From assembly GCA_037447655.1 (NCBI GenBank), contig JBBHKE010002480.1, forward strand, positions 35,762 through 59,177: a stretch of DNA of 23,416 nucleotides, given 5' to 3'. The notes beneath the pieces are model-generated. The model was not told the origin of the DNA and ran no database searches. It saw only the letters and a program-made list of their open reading frames with translations. The position numbers were made by a program, and so were the translations under genes. Positions 1 through 10,866 of this stretch are shown one piece after another. How positions within the stretch are numbered: the stretch's first letter is position 1; each line of letters begins with the position of its first letter. The DNA is from Zygnema cylindricum. Its lineage: Eukaryota; Streptophyta; Zygnematophyceae; Zygnematales; Zygnemataceae.

Positions 1-150
1 CAACCCCCTCCCCCTTCCCGCCCTTCCCCCTCTCTCACTCTGTCCGCCCCTCTCCCCTTCTCTATCTCTCTCACACACACACTCTCACTCCATCTCTCTC
101 CCTCCCTCTCCCTCTCTCCCCCTCTGCCCTTCCCCCTCCCCAAACAAGTC
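1..150. repeat. Pyrimidine-rich low-complexity tract
   Basis: C and T dominate the plus strand (runs of CTCTCC, CCCTCC and a short CA run near 70-80). It lies in the part of the PMT gene that continues past the left edge, so it is probably intronic. On the PMT sense strand it reads as GA-rich. Confidence 0.8.
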
Positions 151-564
151 TTCTTCTACTGACGACACTTCTTCTATTGTCTAAGTGAACGATTTTTAAG
201 ATATGAAACTTATTTCTGACAAATAAATCAATTTTTTTGCCGCTGGGATTTTTCTAAGGTTTTCGAATTTAGCGATGGAAAAAGCTCTTTCGTTAATCCT
301 CAAGTATACTTCTTCTTTTTTTAAGCTAAGGTCTTTTGTCAATGGACGTATAGTTTAGTGTTCATATCAGAGTAAAATATAACACCGATTTACGTAATTT
401 TTGAAAGAAATCGAAAAATAATTGTTAAGAACAGTAATCGAGGGAGTAAGAAATAAATCACGCCACCTCATCGCTCAATTCTCAAGTAATGTTGTTGATT
501 ATAATTTCTAGTCAATACTGCTAATTGTTTACTCTATGTCTTTTCTTTACATTAGAATTGATTC
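151..564. other. PMT intron sequence, nothing recognised
   Basis: AT-rich sequence downstream (in PMT orientation) of the exon 6 donor. I looked on the minus strand for the next expected PMT block (the W..M......MCW region) and did not find it, so the next exon must lie outside the window. Confidence 0.5.
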
Positions 565-638
565 TAGGAGGAAGGGAGAGAGGGAGGGAGGGAGGGAGAG
601 AGAGAGAGGGAGAGAGAGAAAGAGAGGGAGAGAGAGAT
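565..638. repeat. GA-rich simple repeat beside a splice donor
   Basis: A tract of GGGAGAGAGGGAGGG-type sequence. It ends only about 10 bases from the exon 6 splice donor of the minus-strand PMT gene, so in the transcript a CU-rich tract follows the donor almost at once. Confidence 0.85.
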
Positions 639-650
639 CATGGTACTCAC

Positions 651-761
651 CATTCCATGTCACCTTGGCGATCTTGGTTTGCACATACACAGGAGGGGCA
701 GACCAGATGAAGTATCCCCCTGGTCTGAGGAGACGATTCACCTCCAATAGTAATGCACCAC
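651..761 (-). CDS. PMT exon 6: LRPGGYF block
   Basis: 37 codons, phase 1 at both ends, starting after TACAG and ending AATG|GTGAGT. It encodes GGALLLEVNRLLRPGGYFIW, SAPPVY and a less conserved tail. This is the last PMT exon in the window. Confidence 0.9.
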
Positions 762-3700
762 CTGTACTTTTCAATCAGACAAAATAACACAAACAAACAT
801 CATTCATCGGCGAATTGTACAAAGACAGACAAAATAAGACATAAGTACAGCTGGTGAACATTGCACATGATTCTTTTCAATTTTCCTTTCAATCAATCTA
901 CACTATATATTGTTATTAGTGTTAACGTTTTTTCTCACATCTTACTTTTTTCCTGTCATTTGTCAAAATTCGCATCGCGAGATTTAAAATTCCAGCAATT
1001 TTGCATCCGGAGGTTTGATAGCGACAACAGTGTGTACAGTGCCTACCACCACCATTAGTTTGGCTTTTATTTGCAAGTTTAAAATTTAATGATGGTGCTT
1101 ATCCATTCTAATACAGGTACAACCATAAACATCAGGTGTGTGCTACAGTTCTCAACATCAACATCATATTGTTTTTGAAAATATCAAAGAAACACTTAAA
1201 GCATACTTAGTTTTTAGGTTACCATAAAATGCTTCACAAGAAATAAGAACACCTCTAGATTGATACATAACTAATCACAACTAGCCTTAATTCTGTCCGC
1301 GAATCCATGTTTACGATCTCAATTCCAAACCTTGATGTGATTTGGTTTAAAATCAGGTTAGCTTGTGGTTTAAACAAATCTCTTGGTTTTGACTAAAAAA
1401 AAAAAAAAAGATGTTTCAGAAATGGTGTGGTCAAGGTTAAGGTCAGTAAGTCTCTGTAGATGCTTTATAATGACAAAATAAGCACAACAGAAAATGATCT
1501 TAATAAGACAAAAAACGGTCTTTGTGATGAGGAAATGATGCAAAATCATAGGTCTCCATGACCCAAAAAACAATCTCACGCTTCAAGAATTTGCCTTTCC
1601 CATGCAAAACAATGTGCCTGAAATCCGAAAAAAAGTTTCTATGACCCGAAAACTGGACCTTATGAAATGAACAATGCTCTTTTTAAATGCGAAAACCGAT
1701 CCTCATGATGAAAAAAAATGGTCCTCATAAAGTTATAGAACTCACCATTTGCTCGCCACTTCACTCCACACCTTCCACAGTGGATCGCATCAAAAGAATT
1801 TGAAGGGAAGCTCAGTCTCTCTGTTGCCATAACCATAACCAATGCAGGATAACCTCTTTCTAAGACCATTTGTATTTGAGATTCCAGTCGATCTTTGGGA
1901 GCAATCGACAAAACAGACACACTTTTTTTATCGAGGAAGGCACCGAAGGAGCCCACTCCAGCCCCGATATCGAGCATTACTTTTGTCCTTTTCCCGAAGT
2001 CGATTTCTGGAGCAACCTGTAAAGAAGGTATAACCACAAGGACAAAAGGCAGATGAGCCGATAGGTTGTTAACTTTAAAGTGCTTGTATATTAGTCAAAA
2101 CCTGGTGGAAAGTCAAAGATGGAAAAGGAGAGGGATTTAAGCGAAGAATTCCTTCATTGAACCAAAACTACACCGTGAATCGTCATTAGTGTTAATGTTT
2201 TTTTTGCCACTTGAAACATCTTTTCTCCGTACACACATGTCTCTGACAGTTGCGATTGAAAGGTAAGATTCTCAGCTTCTGATTGGCAGTCCCAAATTGA
2301 AAAACGGACAAATGTGTACAGAGAAAAGATGTTTTTAAGTGGCGAAAAAATTATTAACACAAATAGCGTTACACGGTGTAGATACAAAGTCTTGACCGAG
2401 TCAACCAGAAAAGGAGTTGAAAGGTTGTACCATCATGGGTCAGAAAAAAAGTGCATATGAAAGAGGAAAAAAGGCACTGCAATTATTTTTTTTTCCCACT
2501 TACCTCTTCAATAGAAGGAACATACTTGTCAGCTCCTGTTATGAATTGAGTCCCTCCACCAGGGAACAAAAGCTTGTCTTCTTTCAAAGTGACCCAGCTT
2601 TGTAGATTTTTGTACTTAGAGGAGGAAAAATTGGGAATGTTACTATGCCAGACCTGGAGAAGAGAAAATTGCCAAATTGACAAGAAGGTACAAATGGGTA
2701 CAAAAAAAAAAAAGCTTGTCAGCAAACACGGTTTCCACTAATGTAAAAGGGGGTTTCTCAATCTTCAATCACCAACATTTTGCTGTCGATGATAACAAAA
2801 TAGGCTCCATCAAAACGAAAAATGCCGTCACAAAACGAAAAAAAAAGTTGCTGTTGTTGTGAAAAGTTTTTGCAACCCAAAAAAAAATAAAAAAATATGG
2901 AATGCAGATGTCTTAACCCGGTTGAGATAAGTACCTGATCGCAACTTTCCGGCCATTTAATATGTTCTTTGTATCCCTCGGGAAGAGGGACTAAACATGT
3001 CTCTATCTCCCCACCACCTGGACAATGTCTTTCTTTCTTTTCCATGTCAGTAATATTTTCTGCAACTTTACTGTTAAGGAAAAGAAAATTGTCGTGACAG
3101 GGAATATAATCCGTCATTTCGGAGTTGCAAATCTTCCACTCCTTGTCTGCGTCTATCTTTAGTGGATATTCTTTTGGGATCTCTGAAGTAGATTGCAAGT
3201 TCTGACTGAGGAATTCCTCACTGTGTTAACCTGCATAGATCGATAATAGATCCTGTGTCGGTTTTTAGTTTTCAGTTTTCAGTTTTCCCTGAAAATGTAG
3301 TGTCAATTTTGGCATGTAATATAATTGACAAAGGACTTTAGCTTCTGGTGCCAATTGCATTTTTTGTCTGGAACAATAGTGCCAAAAGAAACAGGAAGAT
3401 TATCCACAACTGTCACTTAACTACACCGCTAATCGTTATTAGTGTTAAAGTTTTTCTCGCCACTTAAAACAACTTTTCTCCGTGCACACTTGTCGGATTG
3501 TCAATCTGAAACCGGCAATAGGAAGCTAAGAACCTTGCCGTCCCATAGCAACCATCAGATTGACAATCCGACAAGTGTGCAGGGAGAAAAGATGTTTTAA
3601 GTGGCGAATAAAACGTTAACACATATAACGATTAGCGGTGTACTAATCATAACATAACAACGCAAGTATCACTCATCTCTCTACAATTGACAATGTCCAC

Positions 3701-6700
3701 ATGACACTAGTGTGGATAAAACGATGTAATCTAGTTACATTATCTGTTCTTCAACGAATAGCGCATGATATGTAAAAAGACAGGAAATGTCATCGTTTCT
3801 ATAACGATTCTCAAACAATTACAATCAGTTATACACAAACATGCATTGGCACAGTCCATCCTCACCAAAGATTTCAAAGACCTATATCAAGCAAAACTAA
3901 CTTCAGTTCTGTGAAATAATTGTATAAAAAAGATGGGTAATTGTAATTTCCTAAAATGGTTATTTTGTTGCAGTGAAAAACGATAAACAACGGCGCAGCA
4001 TTGACTAGATTTGCTTTGAAATGACGGCATATTTTGTGCAGAAATACAAAGGAATTATAACTTTCTTTCCGAAAAACACAACGGCTCTGTGAAACTCATT
4101 ATTAACTGACATGAGAGTTAAAAAAAAAAAAATGAAATCATATAATCTCTCTCATAGTGATATTGGGCCAATTTCTCATACCTCACTTCTAATCGGAGAG
4201 AGAACGTCTTTTCTTCCTATAGACTTAAGTGGAACATCTTGGTCCTCTTGAGTTGGGCTTTCTTCTGCACTTTCTTCACTTATTGTCTTTTCTATTGCTG
4301 GTAGAGAGGACTCCTTCATCCTCCCAACCAATTGGTGATGACCATCTGTATTCTCCTTCTGAGATTGGCCCGAGGATCTCCTTATTATCCTACTGGGAGG
4401 AACTTTTCTCCCAAATTGCTTCCTTTTTCGAAGATTCTTATGTAATGTTTGAAACTGAGTTCTCCCAGATGATCTTTGAGCTGGGTAGGGCAGAGGTGGG
4501 ATTTTCCGACCTTCAGTATATGAGGTTCCCACTCTTTTTTTTGTCATATTCCCATCAGGTTTTTCCTCCGACTCTGTACCTAGAGAAATAGAATCCTCCT
4601 GAACCTTTTCACCTTCTCCGGTGCCCTCCCCACCTTCTTCTATTATGCTGTCTTCATTTCTTTCAGTTTTTATGAGATCCTCAAGTACTTTATTCACGCC
4701 TCTCTCCTCCTCTTCATTTTGACCTTCTGCCTCAACTCCTGTTTCTCCTCTGTGGGCCAAAGAGTGAGTTGTACCGTGCCTCCTCCTTGAATGCAGTCCC
4801 TTTATCTGAGTACTTCCTCCTTCCTCTCCCTCTTCTCCAATGCTCACTGGTTCCTCTTCTTCCGTATTAACATCCTCGGGTTGCAATGTACCAGGCTTAA
4901 TTTTATCGTCTTCATCTTCCTCCTCTTTTGCACTACTGACTTCTCCCCGTTTTGCCATCCTTAAACCTTTCAAATCTGGTTCTTCACTTTCATCTTCCTC
5001 TCTTTTATTCTCCTCGTTTCCTTCAGATACTTCGCCTCTCTCCTTCATTCCCTCTCCATCAGGCGTGTGAATCACTCTCTTGTGAGGACTCCTTTTCTCT
5101 GTTTCTTCATCCACACTATTTTCTGTGCCCGTGTCTTCATTGCTGGACACCCTCTTTTCTAAAGTGCTCCCCATCTCCCCACTCCCTTCATTACCCTTCT
5201 TCTCATCGTCTTGTCCCTCTGGTACCTCCTCCTCCTCCGACTTCTTTCCCATTCCTTCCTCCTCATCTGAATTTCCAGTTTCCTTGCTATTTCCAGTTAC
5301 CTTCTTCTTCAGTAACTCTTGATCTTTGACTTCTTCTTCCATCCCCTTTTGTTCCTCACTCTCTTCCTCTTTGTCTGTGCTTTTTCCTGTCCCAACATCC
5401 CCACTTTCCTTTTCCTTTTCATCCTCGTCGTCCTCTACATCAATTATTCCAGCCAGACTATCCTCCACTGTTTTCCCTCCAACTGCACTTCCTCTCTCGC
5501 TGTCTACCTTGTTTTCTATTCCATCAACTTGTCCATTCAATTTTACATTCTCAAAAACTGCCTCTTTCTCAAGAGACCCTTGATCTGATTCTGTATTGAT
5601 CCCATTTTTGGCCTCTTCTTGGCCATCACCCTCCTCAAGATTTTGCTCATGTCTATCCTCCATGCCAGTCTCTGATTTTTCTCCCTCACTATTATTACTC
5701 CCTTCCATTTCTTTTCCCTCAACATTTTGTTCTTCTCCCACAGCAGTATCCGTTACGCCTCTATCCACTTCATTCTCCCCTTCATCATTTACCCACCCTT
5801 TCTCCTTGTCAGTTCTAACACTATCGTGGGATTCCTTACTTCCGGAAGATATAAACTCCTCGATTTCTTGCCGGGAGACCGGCTCTAACAACTGCATCCA
5901 CAGAAAGCATTGCAAAATCTCAAAGCTCTTTTAGGAGACAACATATAGAGGCAAATGCTTTCAGGTCAGTAACCAAAAAACAAGTGCGGATATATACGTC
6001 TTCCTGGTGCAAGTAAAACAGTGTAGAGACCGCCTTGCAAGATGGACCACCATCAGAAGAAATTGTGATCACATTTTTAGCTAAATGAAAAAAACATTGG
6101 ACCTGCATACATTGGGCTAACTCTTAACTCCCGAGAAGGAAGGGCAGCATGAAAGACAAATACTACACCGCTCATCGTTATTAGCGTTAAAGATTTATTA
6201 GTGTTAATGCGAAATTAGAATTAATAATACTAATTTAGTTCAAGGAGACGTGGCAGATTTGTAGTCCACGTCCTTAAATAATGTTGTTAACTCTATTTTG
6301 TGATTTTTGGGCAAAAGAAAACGCGACCGAATTAGTGTTATTAGCACTAATAACAATACGCGGTGAGGTAATCAGATGGTCCACTGGCTGCCTATGAATA
6401 TCAGCACAACTGCTTTATACGTAGGCCAGATGCACCCTTTAACGTCCCTCGAAAACTGAACGAGTCAATGGATTAAAGTCAAGAACTACAACATCGTTAT
6501 AGTGGTGTGCACCAACTCTTAAGAATTTTGGACCCAGTGCAACTGTAATCTTGGCAAATGTCCTTGCGTTAAAAAAAGATGCTGCCTACAGAAAGGAGTA
6601 GCTTGGGTTAGGTCAATCGATTCGCAATAAGAATCAATGGTCTCCAAAATGATCAACAAACAATAAATAAAACTTCAATTGGTTCTATGAAAATAAAAGA

Positions 6701-7494
6701 AAAAACTTCTGAATTATGAAGGCTTAGTCATCAACGTGAACACAGCTGAAAGGATAGATGTAGATTCATAATGAGAATGTTATATCTAGCAGCTTCTACT
6801 TCCATTTTTTCTAGAATTGTGTAAGAGACTCCTCTAAGACAGGAACGTCTTGAATTTTCTTCCTTTCACAGGCGACCAATTCAGTAAAAGATAGTAAAAG
6901 TATGAAATTCAACAACAATACAAAAAAGTTTGGTTGAAATTTGGCATCAGAAGAGGGAAATTATTTCTGAAGTTTTCAACAAAATCATTACGACACTCGA
7001 GAAGAGGAAGGAATAGTGCAAACGGAAAATAATTTAATACAACTCCATTTATTAGGAGTGAAAATATCATGTGCATTATTAATCTCTATCTCTCTGTTCT
7101 CTGTTCTCTGTTCTTTCTTCAGTTTTCCTTCACCGGTATTTTAATATTTCCGAAAAAGGTTAAATAGACTTAAAGGGTAGAAAATCCTATTTTAGGTTTC
7201 TAGATTGACAACTTCAACAAATTATAAAATGACGACGGTTCAAATCCTGGAAATTGGAAGCAAAAAAACCATAAAAGCTGCTTCAACAACAGCAGCATTC
7301 AGGAATACAAATTTGATTATATGTTTCAAAAAAAATACAAGTGATTTGTTATTAATAGCTTCAAAGGTCTGGAAGCTTACTGGAGCTCCAGGTGCAGAAT
7401 AAATCCAAAGTGCCAAAAGAGTCAAAACTAAAATAACAACACCGACAACCACATAAGTTCTTTTTGAACTTTGTCTGCTACCTCTGGGAGCCAT
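651..7494 (-). CDS. PMT-type (DUF248/Methyltransf_29) putative methyltransferase, 5' part
   Basis: This is a plant PMT/QUA2-family protein with a long acidic spacer, as in the PMT24-27 subgroup. Family members are Golgi type II membrane proteins, thought to methylate cell-wall pectin using S-adenosylmethionine. Visible exons are 7494-7381, 5891-4182, 3201-2935, 2653-2504, 2016-1746 and 761-651, together about 874 codons. Donors and acceptors are GT/AG, and phases match at every join (0,0,0,0,1). Order: membrane anchor (residues 14-32), acidic region (39-608), Cys-containing start of the methyltransferase domain (609-697), FPGGGTQF block (698-747), SAM motif I VMLDIGAGVGSFGAFL (760-775), SIAPKD (784-789), HCGRC (826-830), then LEVNRLLRPGGYF. 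The C-terminal half lies beyond position 1. The start Met directly precedes a short basic tail and the anchor. The exon 3 acceptor is the one uncertain join (3201 or 3216, both in phase). The substrate is not established. Confidence 0.9.
762..1745. other. PMT intron 5, no recognised content
   Basis: AT-rich intron between exons 5 and 6. It has a few weakly similar short blocks (ATGACCCAAAAA near 1558 and ATGACCCGAAAA near 1640) but no clear element or coding exon. Confidence 0.6.
1746..2016 (-). CDS. PMT exon 5: SAM-binding core
   Basis: It encodes motif I (LDIGAGVGSFGAFL; most relatives have LDVGCGVASFGGYL), SIAPKD..ESQIQMVLERGYPA, RLSFPSNSFDAIHCGRC and VKW. The donor AATG|GTGAGT leaves one base, and the next exon supplies the remaining two. 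Two residues differ from the usual HCxRCxVPW pattern (Gly and Lys), which is tolerable for a live gene. Confidence 0.92.
2171..2378. mobile_element. T-family foldback MITE in PMT intron 4
   Basis: The ends are CACCGTGAATCG at the left and GCGTTACACGGTG at the right, each bounded by TA. Inner arms are inverted (ATCTTTTCTCCGTACACAC against GTGTACAGAGAAAAGATG), so most of its length is hairpin. No coding capacity. It belongs to the same subfamily as the copies at 3424 and 15752. Confidence 0.85.
2504..2653 (-). CDS. PMT exon 4: FPGGGTQF block
   Basis: Exactly 50 codons, phase 0 at both ends, with acceptor CTCCAG and donor GAG|GTAAGT. It contains VWHSNIP, LQSWV and LLFPGGGTQFITGADKY, the signature block that precedes the SAM-binding motif in this family. 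Confidence 0.9.
2935..3201 (-). CDS. PMT exon 3: start of methyltransferase domain
   Basis: It encodes the conserved opening of the DUF248 domain: W-K-I-C, DYIPCHDN, ERHCP and TCLVPLPEGYKEHIKWPES, matching the family pattern with its spaced cysteines. The donor is CAG|GTACTT. The acceptor is either CAG before AAC (3201) or GAG before GAA (3216); both are phase 0 and differ by five residues. Confidence 0.83.
3424..3640. mobile_element. T-family foldback MITE in PMT intron 2
   Basis: Long inverted repeat: CACCGCTAATCGTTATTAG at the left, its near complement at the right, flanked by TA on both sides. The inner arms are also inverted (CTTGTCGGATTGTCAATCTGA against TCAGATTGACAATCCGACAAG), giving an almost perfect hairpin with a loop of roughly 45 bases. 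Confidence 0.9.
3641..4181. other. Remainder of PMT intron 2, nothing recognised
   Basis: AT-rich intron sequence next to the acidic exon. No repeat, RNA gene or alternative exon was evident apart from a short A run near 4120. Confidence 0.55.
4182..5891 (-). CDS. PMT exon 2: 570-residue acidic lumenal stalk
   Basis: A single 1710-base exon rich in Glu, Asp, Lys, Gly and Ser, with runs such as DEDEKEKESGD. Near its C-terminal end is a basic Ser/Arg stretch (NLRKRKQFGRK, RIIRRSSGQSQ). It starts after a TGCAG acceptor, ends at GAG|GTATGAG, and is phase 0 at both ends, so skipping it would keep the frame. Acidic spacers are known in the PMT24-27 subgroup; this one seems long by comparison with my memory of that group. 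No domain is visible; it is probably disordered. Confidence 0.88.
6166..6365. mobile_element. T-family MITE in PMT intron 1
   Basis: Left end CACCGCTCATCGTTATTAGCG after TA; right end CACTAATAACAATACGCGGTG, with the right-hand TA apparently mutated. The core has GACGTGGCAGAT and CACGTCCTTAAATA, shared with the copy at 15035 but not with those at 2171 and 3424, so it is a second subfamily. Confidence 0.8.
6366..7380. other. Remainder of PMT intron 1
   Basis: AT-rich intron between the anchor exon and the acidic exon. The only structure seen is a short TCTCTGT tandem run near 7085-7115. No further exon is needed because the flanking exons join in phase 0. Confidence 0.55.
7381..7494 (-). CDS. 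PMT exon 1: cytosolic tail and signal anchor
   Basis: It encodes 38 residues: a short basic tail containing RGSRQSSKR, then a hydrophobic run VVVGVVILVLTLLALW that fits a type II Golgi anchor. The donor is CCA|GTAAGC, phase 0, and it joins the acidic exon in frame. Sequence upstream of the ATG is duplicated 6 kb away (see 13641). Confidence 0.85.
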
Positions 7495-8057
7495 GACTCC
7501 TCCACTCTATAATCCAGAGCTTACGACAAAAAAAAAAAAAAAAAATCAGTGAATGAGACGCATGTAAAAGAAAAAGAAGAAACACTGCAGTCTCCTCGTG
7601 ATCAACATGTAGCAATGAAGCTGCCTGCTCGAGTATAGAGAAAGCACTAAAATGGAAATGGTAGGGCTGTTCGTGTCATTACCAAAGATCGGTTGCTCGA
7701 TGTGACGATTCGATTCGAAGCGCCAGGACGTGACTTAGATCAAGACCGAGCCACTCAAAAATTGACACGTTACGAGTAGCAATAAAAGGAGAAAAACAAA
7801 AATACATAAGATTTTTTGGTTGCACACTTTCGAACTGTTAATGTTTTCCAACTGTAGCAGCACACATATTTTCGCGCCGCCGACAATTACAGTAGCTATA
7901 TCTTTTGTTGCCACGTGAGATTAAGGGGTGGTTTTTCGTACGAATAATCTGTTTGACACTTTCACTTGTCGTATCTATAACTTCTACGTAGCGTAACAAC
8001 GACGCTATAACTTTTACGAAAAAGCGAAGATTACATATGTTTGCAATGGTATAGTAA

Positions 8058-8770
8058 GGGTAACCCTCCATCAGGCGCCGACAGTAATCGTACTGAAACG
8101 TTTACTGGCAGTAATATTTCGTTCACTTCTCCATCAGGGTTGTGTCAGCAATGGAATCTATCGCGTACGTGCTTCCTTTTGATTGGACGCACGTAGGTTC
8201 ATGTTCTGACGACGAGCAGTCAAAGATTACAAAAGCACAATATCTGGACTTGTATCCGTACATCCAGTCGCAAAATTAAATTACGTGAATGTACAATTTG
8301 TACGTTCGTGTTTTGTATTTTTTGTACCTGTTTTGTCATTCGTGTTTCGTCGTGGCGCCATAAATTCCGGATGTCAGCGGATCGTGGAGGAGGCGTCACG
8401 ACACATTCTTCAACAAAAAAATTTTTTGGTGGTTTTCGTTGGATTTGATTCCCGCCTGTCCGAAGGCGTGCGGCCCGTACGTCACCTTTCCACGCGTAAA
8501 CATTTTACACGTCCGGTGATTGATGACTCTCCTCCTGAGGAGAGTAATTAATCACTGGACGACGTGACCGCTTGCTTCGAAAACACGTAATCGAACGGTC
8601 GACGTTGTCGCCCAGAAGTTTGGAGAATCTTGACGCGCCGACAGTAATCATGTTTAAAAAAAATAAAAAATAAAATCAGTACGTCTCTGTACGAAAATGA
8701 GCTGGATCTGTACGAAAGTACACTTTTTCCAGTAAAGAACCCCCACTTTTCGCCTGATGGAGGTTCACCC
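8058..8770. mobile_element. M-family non-autonomous element, TAA target site
   Basis: Left end GGGTAACCCTCCATCAGGCG; right end reads GGGTGAACCTCCATCAGGCG on the other strand; TAA on both sides (8055-8057, 8771-8773). The empty site is present in copy B at 14683. Inside there is a near-palindrome at 8511-8560 and subterminal CGTAC repeats. The TAA duplication and GGG ends fit PIF/Harbinger-type MITEs. No transposase. Confidence 0.85.
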
Positions 8771-10123
8771 TAAGTGCGATCTAAATTTTCTCGTTTTTGT
8801 GCTTTTTGTCGATTACGATGACCATATCGTTACAGTTAGCACTCGGTTTGGGTTTAAACCAAACCGAATGGAACCATACAGGAATTCTGGCGGTTGTGTT
8901 TGTCTTTTTTAAAAACCAGTTTCAAATACTTTGGTTCGGTTGCAGCGATCTTAAAAGCCGTACCGGCTCGGTTACATTAGGACGAACCCGGTTTGAACTT
9001 GTTGTGCGAATGTACGGTCAGAAGTACGCATATACGATAACAAATTTGCTATACAAATATGAAAAATAACAGAAGTGTACGAAAAACTAAGCTCATATTA
9101 CAAATTGCTAACTACTGTACAGTACAGGGAGTGTTCCTTACATGTTTCCTCAGTGTGGTGAACCCTGTGAACCCTCGTTTCACCGTGCGAAATGCGCCGT
9201 AAGTTTCACCACTACAAAATACCTACCGGTATCATGTAATCCGTAAATATTTTTTTTGTACGGACTCTAGTTCTGACCAGGAAATAAGGATTTTGTTTTA
9301 CCAAGGGTTTGTACATTAACTCTGACGACGCTGCCCGAAAAATAAAAACTATATTTCCATCGTCGACAAATTGTCGATGTATATAACGTACGGTACTGTA
9401 CTATCTGTGTTGGGGAAAACGACTGTTTCGGGTCATAAAGCGCGCTTTTCGAGAAAAGGAGGCGACTCACGAAAAAAGACCGTGAAAAGATCCGCTGAGT
9501 TGGCACAGCCGCGGGAAATCTGGCGGACTTGTTCTTTCATGACGCGTGCACGCTTTTTCCGTTTTAGAACGTCAAAGGATACGCTAAAACTGCCCGTGAA
9601 ATTTATATAATATTTTTTTCACCGTTGCAAAAAGAAAAACTTTATTCGTCCAATTTGTGAGTGGATCCTAAAAAAAAAAAAATTGTGCGCAAAACAGCTG
9701 GAAACAAACCATTTCGAGAAAATCCAGTGTAGACAAAAATAAGGAAAAAATACGCAATTTTAGAGATCAGTGTGTGCGGTGTTTAACTACAAGTACAGTA
9801 GACGGCAAATTCGTACAGCCGTACAAATACGGCCGGAGATACCGTCAACTAACGGGCTCGTCACGGTACACCGTGAATCGTTATTATACTATAGAAATTA
9901 TCAGTATCAATAATAAATTAGTGTCATTGATTCTAATTTGTGTATCAATACCATTATGAAAAAAAAGTTTAATTGTAATTTCTCTATAACGCTGATTTAG
10001 GTCTACAGAATCCGCCGTCATCACATATACGTTAAAATAGGTAGAAGTACAAAATCTGACAATCCGTACCAACGTCGCGTCCTTTCAGTGTAAGGGTTTG
10101 TCCCCATGTACTTGTAACTTAGC

Positions 10124-10866
10124 AAACGCAGGATATATTAAAATGCACGATGGTAAACCATCTGAGTTCGTGGGTACAAAAGGGGTGGCATGGCTGAAAC
10201 TGCAAAACTACACCGTGAATCGCTATTAGCGTAATAAAAAATATAGCGTAATGAAACAATTAGCGTACTTTACGGTAAATTGTGTTTTTTCGGGTACACC
10301 ATGATACTAATTTATCATGTACTCTAATTTGTAAACTGCTTCGTAAAAAATTTCGGCACGTAATATGTCCACACTAAAACACGTAGATGTACGAAATTGT
10401 TCTAATCGTACGCCGTCGCGTTTTTTTGACATCTGCGTATGCCGGAAAATATTTACGCAATTATATATTATTATATTTTCTGTACTTTTAAATTTAAAAA
10501 TGTACGGAATAGTACAGATATGACAGTCCGTACACCACACTATTTAAAAGGACACTAAATTACAGTTATGAACCGCATTGAGCGGGGTACCTCAAATAAC
10601 GTGCAAAAACATTTAGCGTACTTTATTCTATTTGAGAATTTGCCCCAAAAAAAGGGGTACCCCAATTAGCGTCATGTACGCTAATAGCGATTCACGGTGT
10701 ACCAGCAGGGGAATAAAATAACAGCACAATAAAAACAAAAACAAAAAGAAAACAACAACCTGGAAAATAAAAGCACCCAAACTCAAAATGAAAAGCACGA
10801 CAATTGATAAAGTCAAAACTACAACCCCAACCCCAACCCAATTGAATAACTACGAAAAGCAACCCC
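10124..10866. mobile_element. Insertion with 10-bp target duplication, no clear TIR
   Basis: GTAACTTAGC stands on both sides (10114-10123 and 10867-10876). H2 shows the uninterrupted sequence, so this is a true insertion into H1. The ends (AAACGCAGG... and ...GAAAAGCAACCCC) are not inverted repeats. The right part is A-rich with ACCCC repeats. A 10-base duplication fits Mutator-like elements or a retroposed sequence; neither is shown. Confidence 0.7.
10211..10699. mobile_element. T-family element, innermost of the nest
   Basis: Terminal inverted repeats CACCGTGAATCGCTATTAGCG and CGCTAATAGCGATTCACGGTG are perfect over about 20 bases, with TA at each side (10209-10210, 10700-10701). At 489 bases it is longer than the 200-base copies and its core is different. 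It sits inside the 10-bp-duplication insertion. Confidence 0.88.

Noticed and set aside
1-640. A further PMT exon at the left edge
   Set aside because: No minus-strand frame there shows the next conserved PMT block or a plausible acceptor in phase 1.
4229-5934. Several Ser/Phe/Leu-rich frames on the plus strand
   Set aside because: They are antisense shadows of the acidic PMT exon; Glu/Ser codons read backwards as Phe/Ser/Leu.
9267-9506. Similar minus-strand frames in copies A and B (9267-9506, 15218-15409)
   Set aside because: The similarity comes from the DNA duplication; the frames differ in length and have no known domain.
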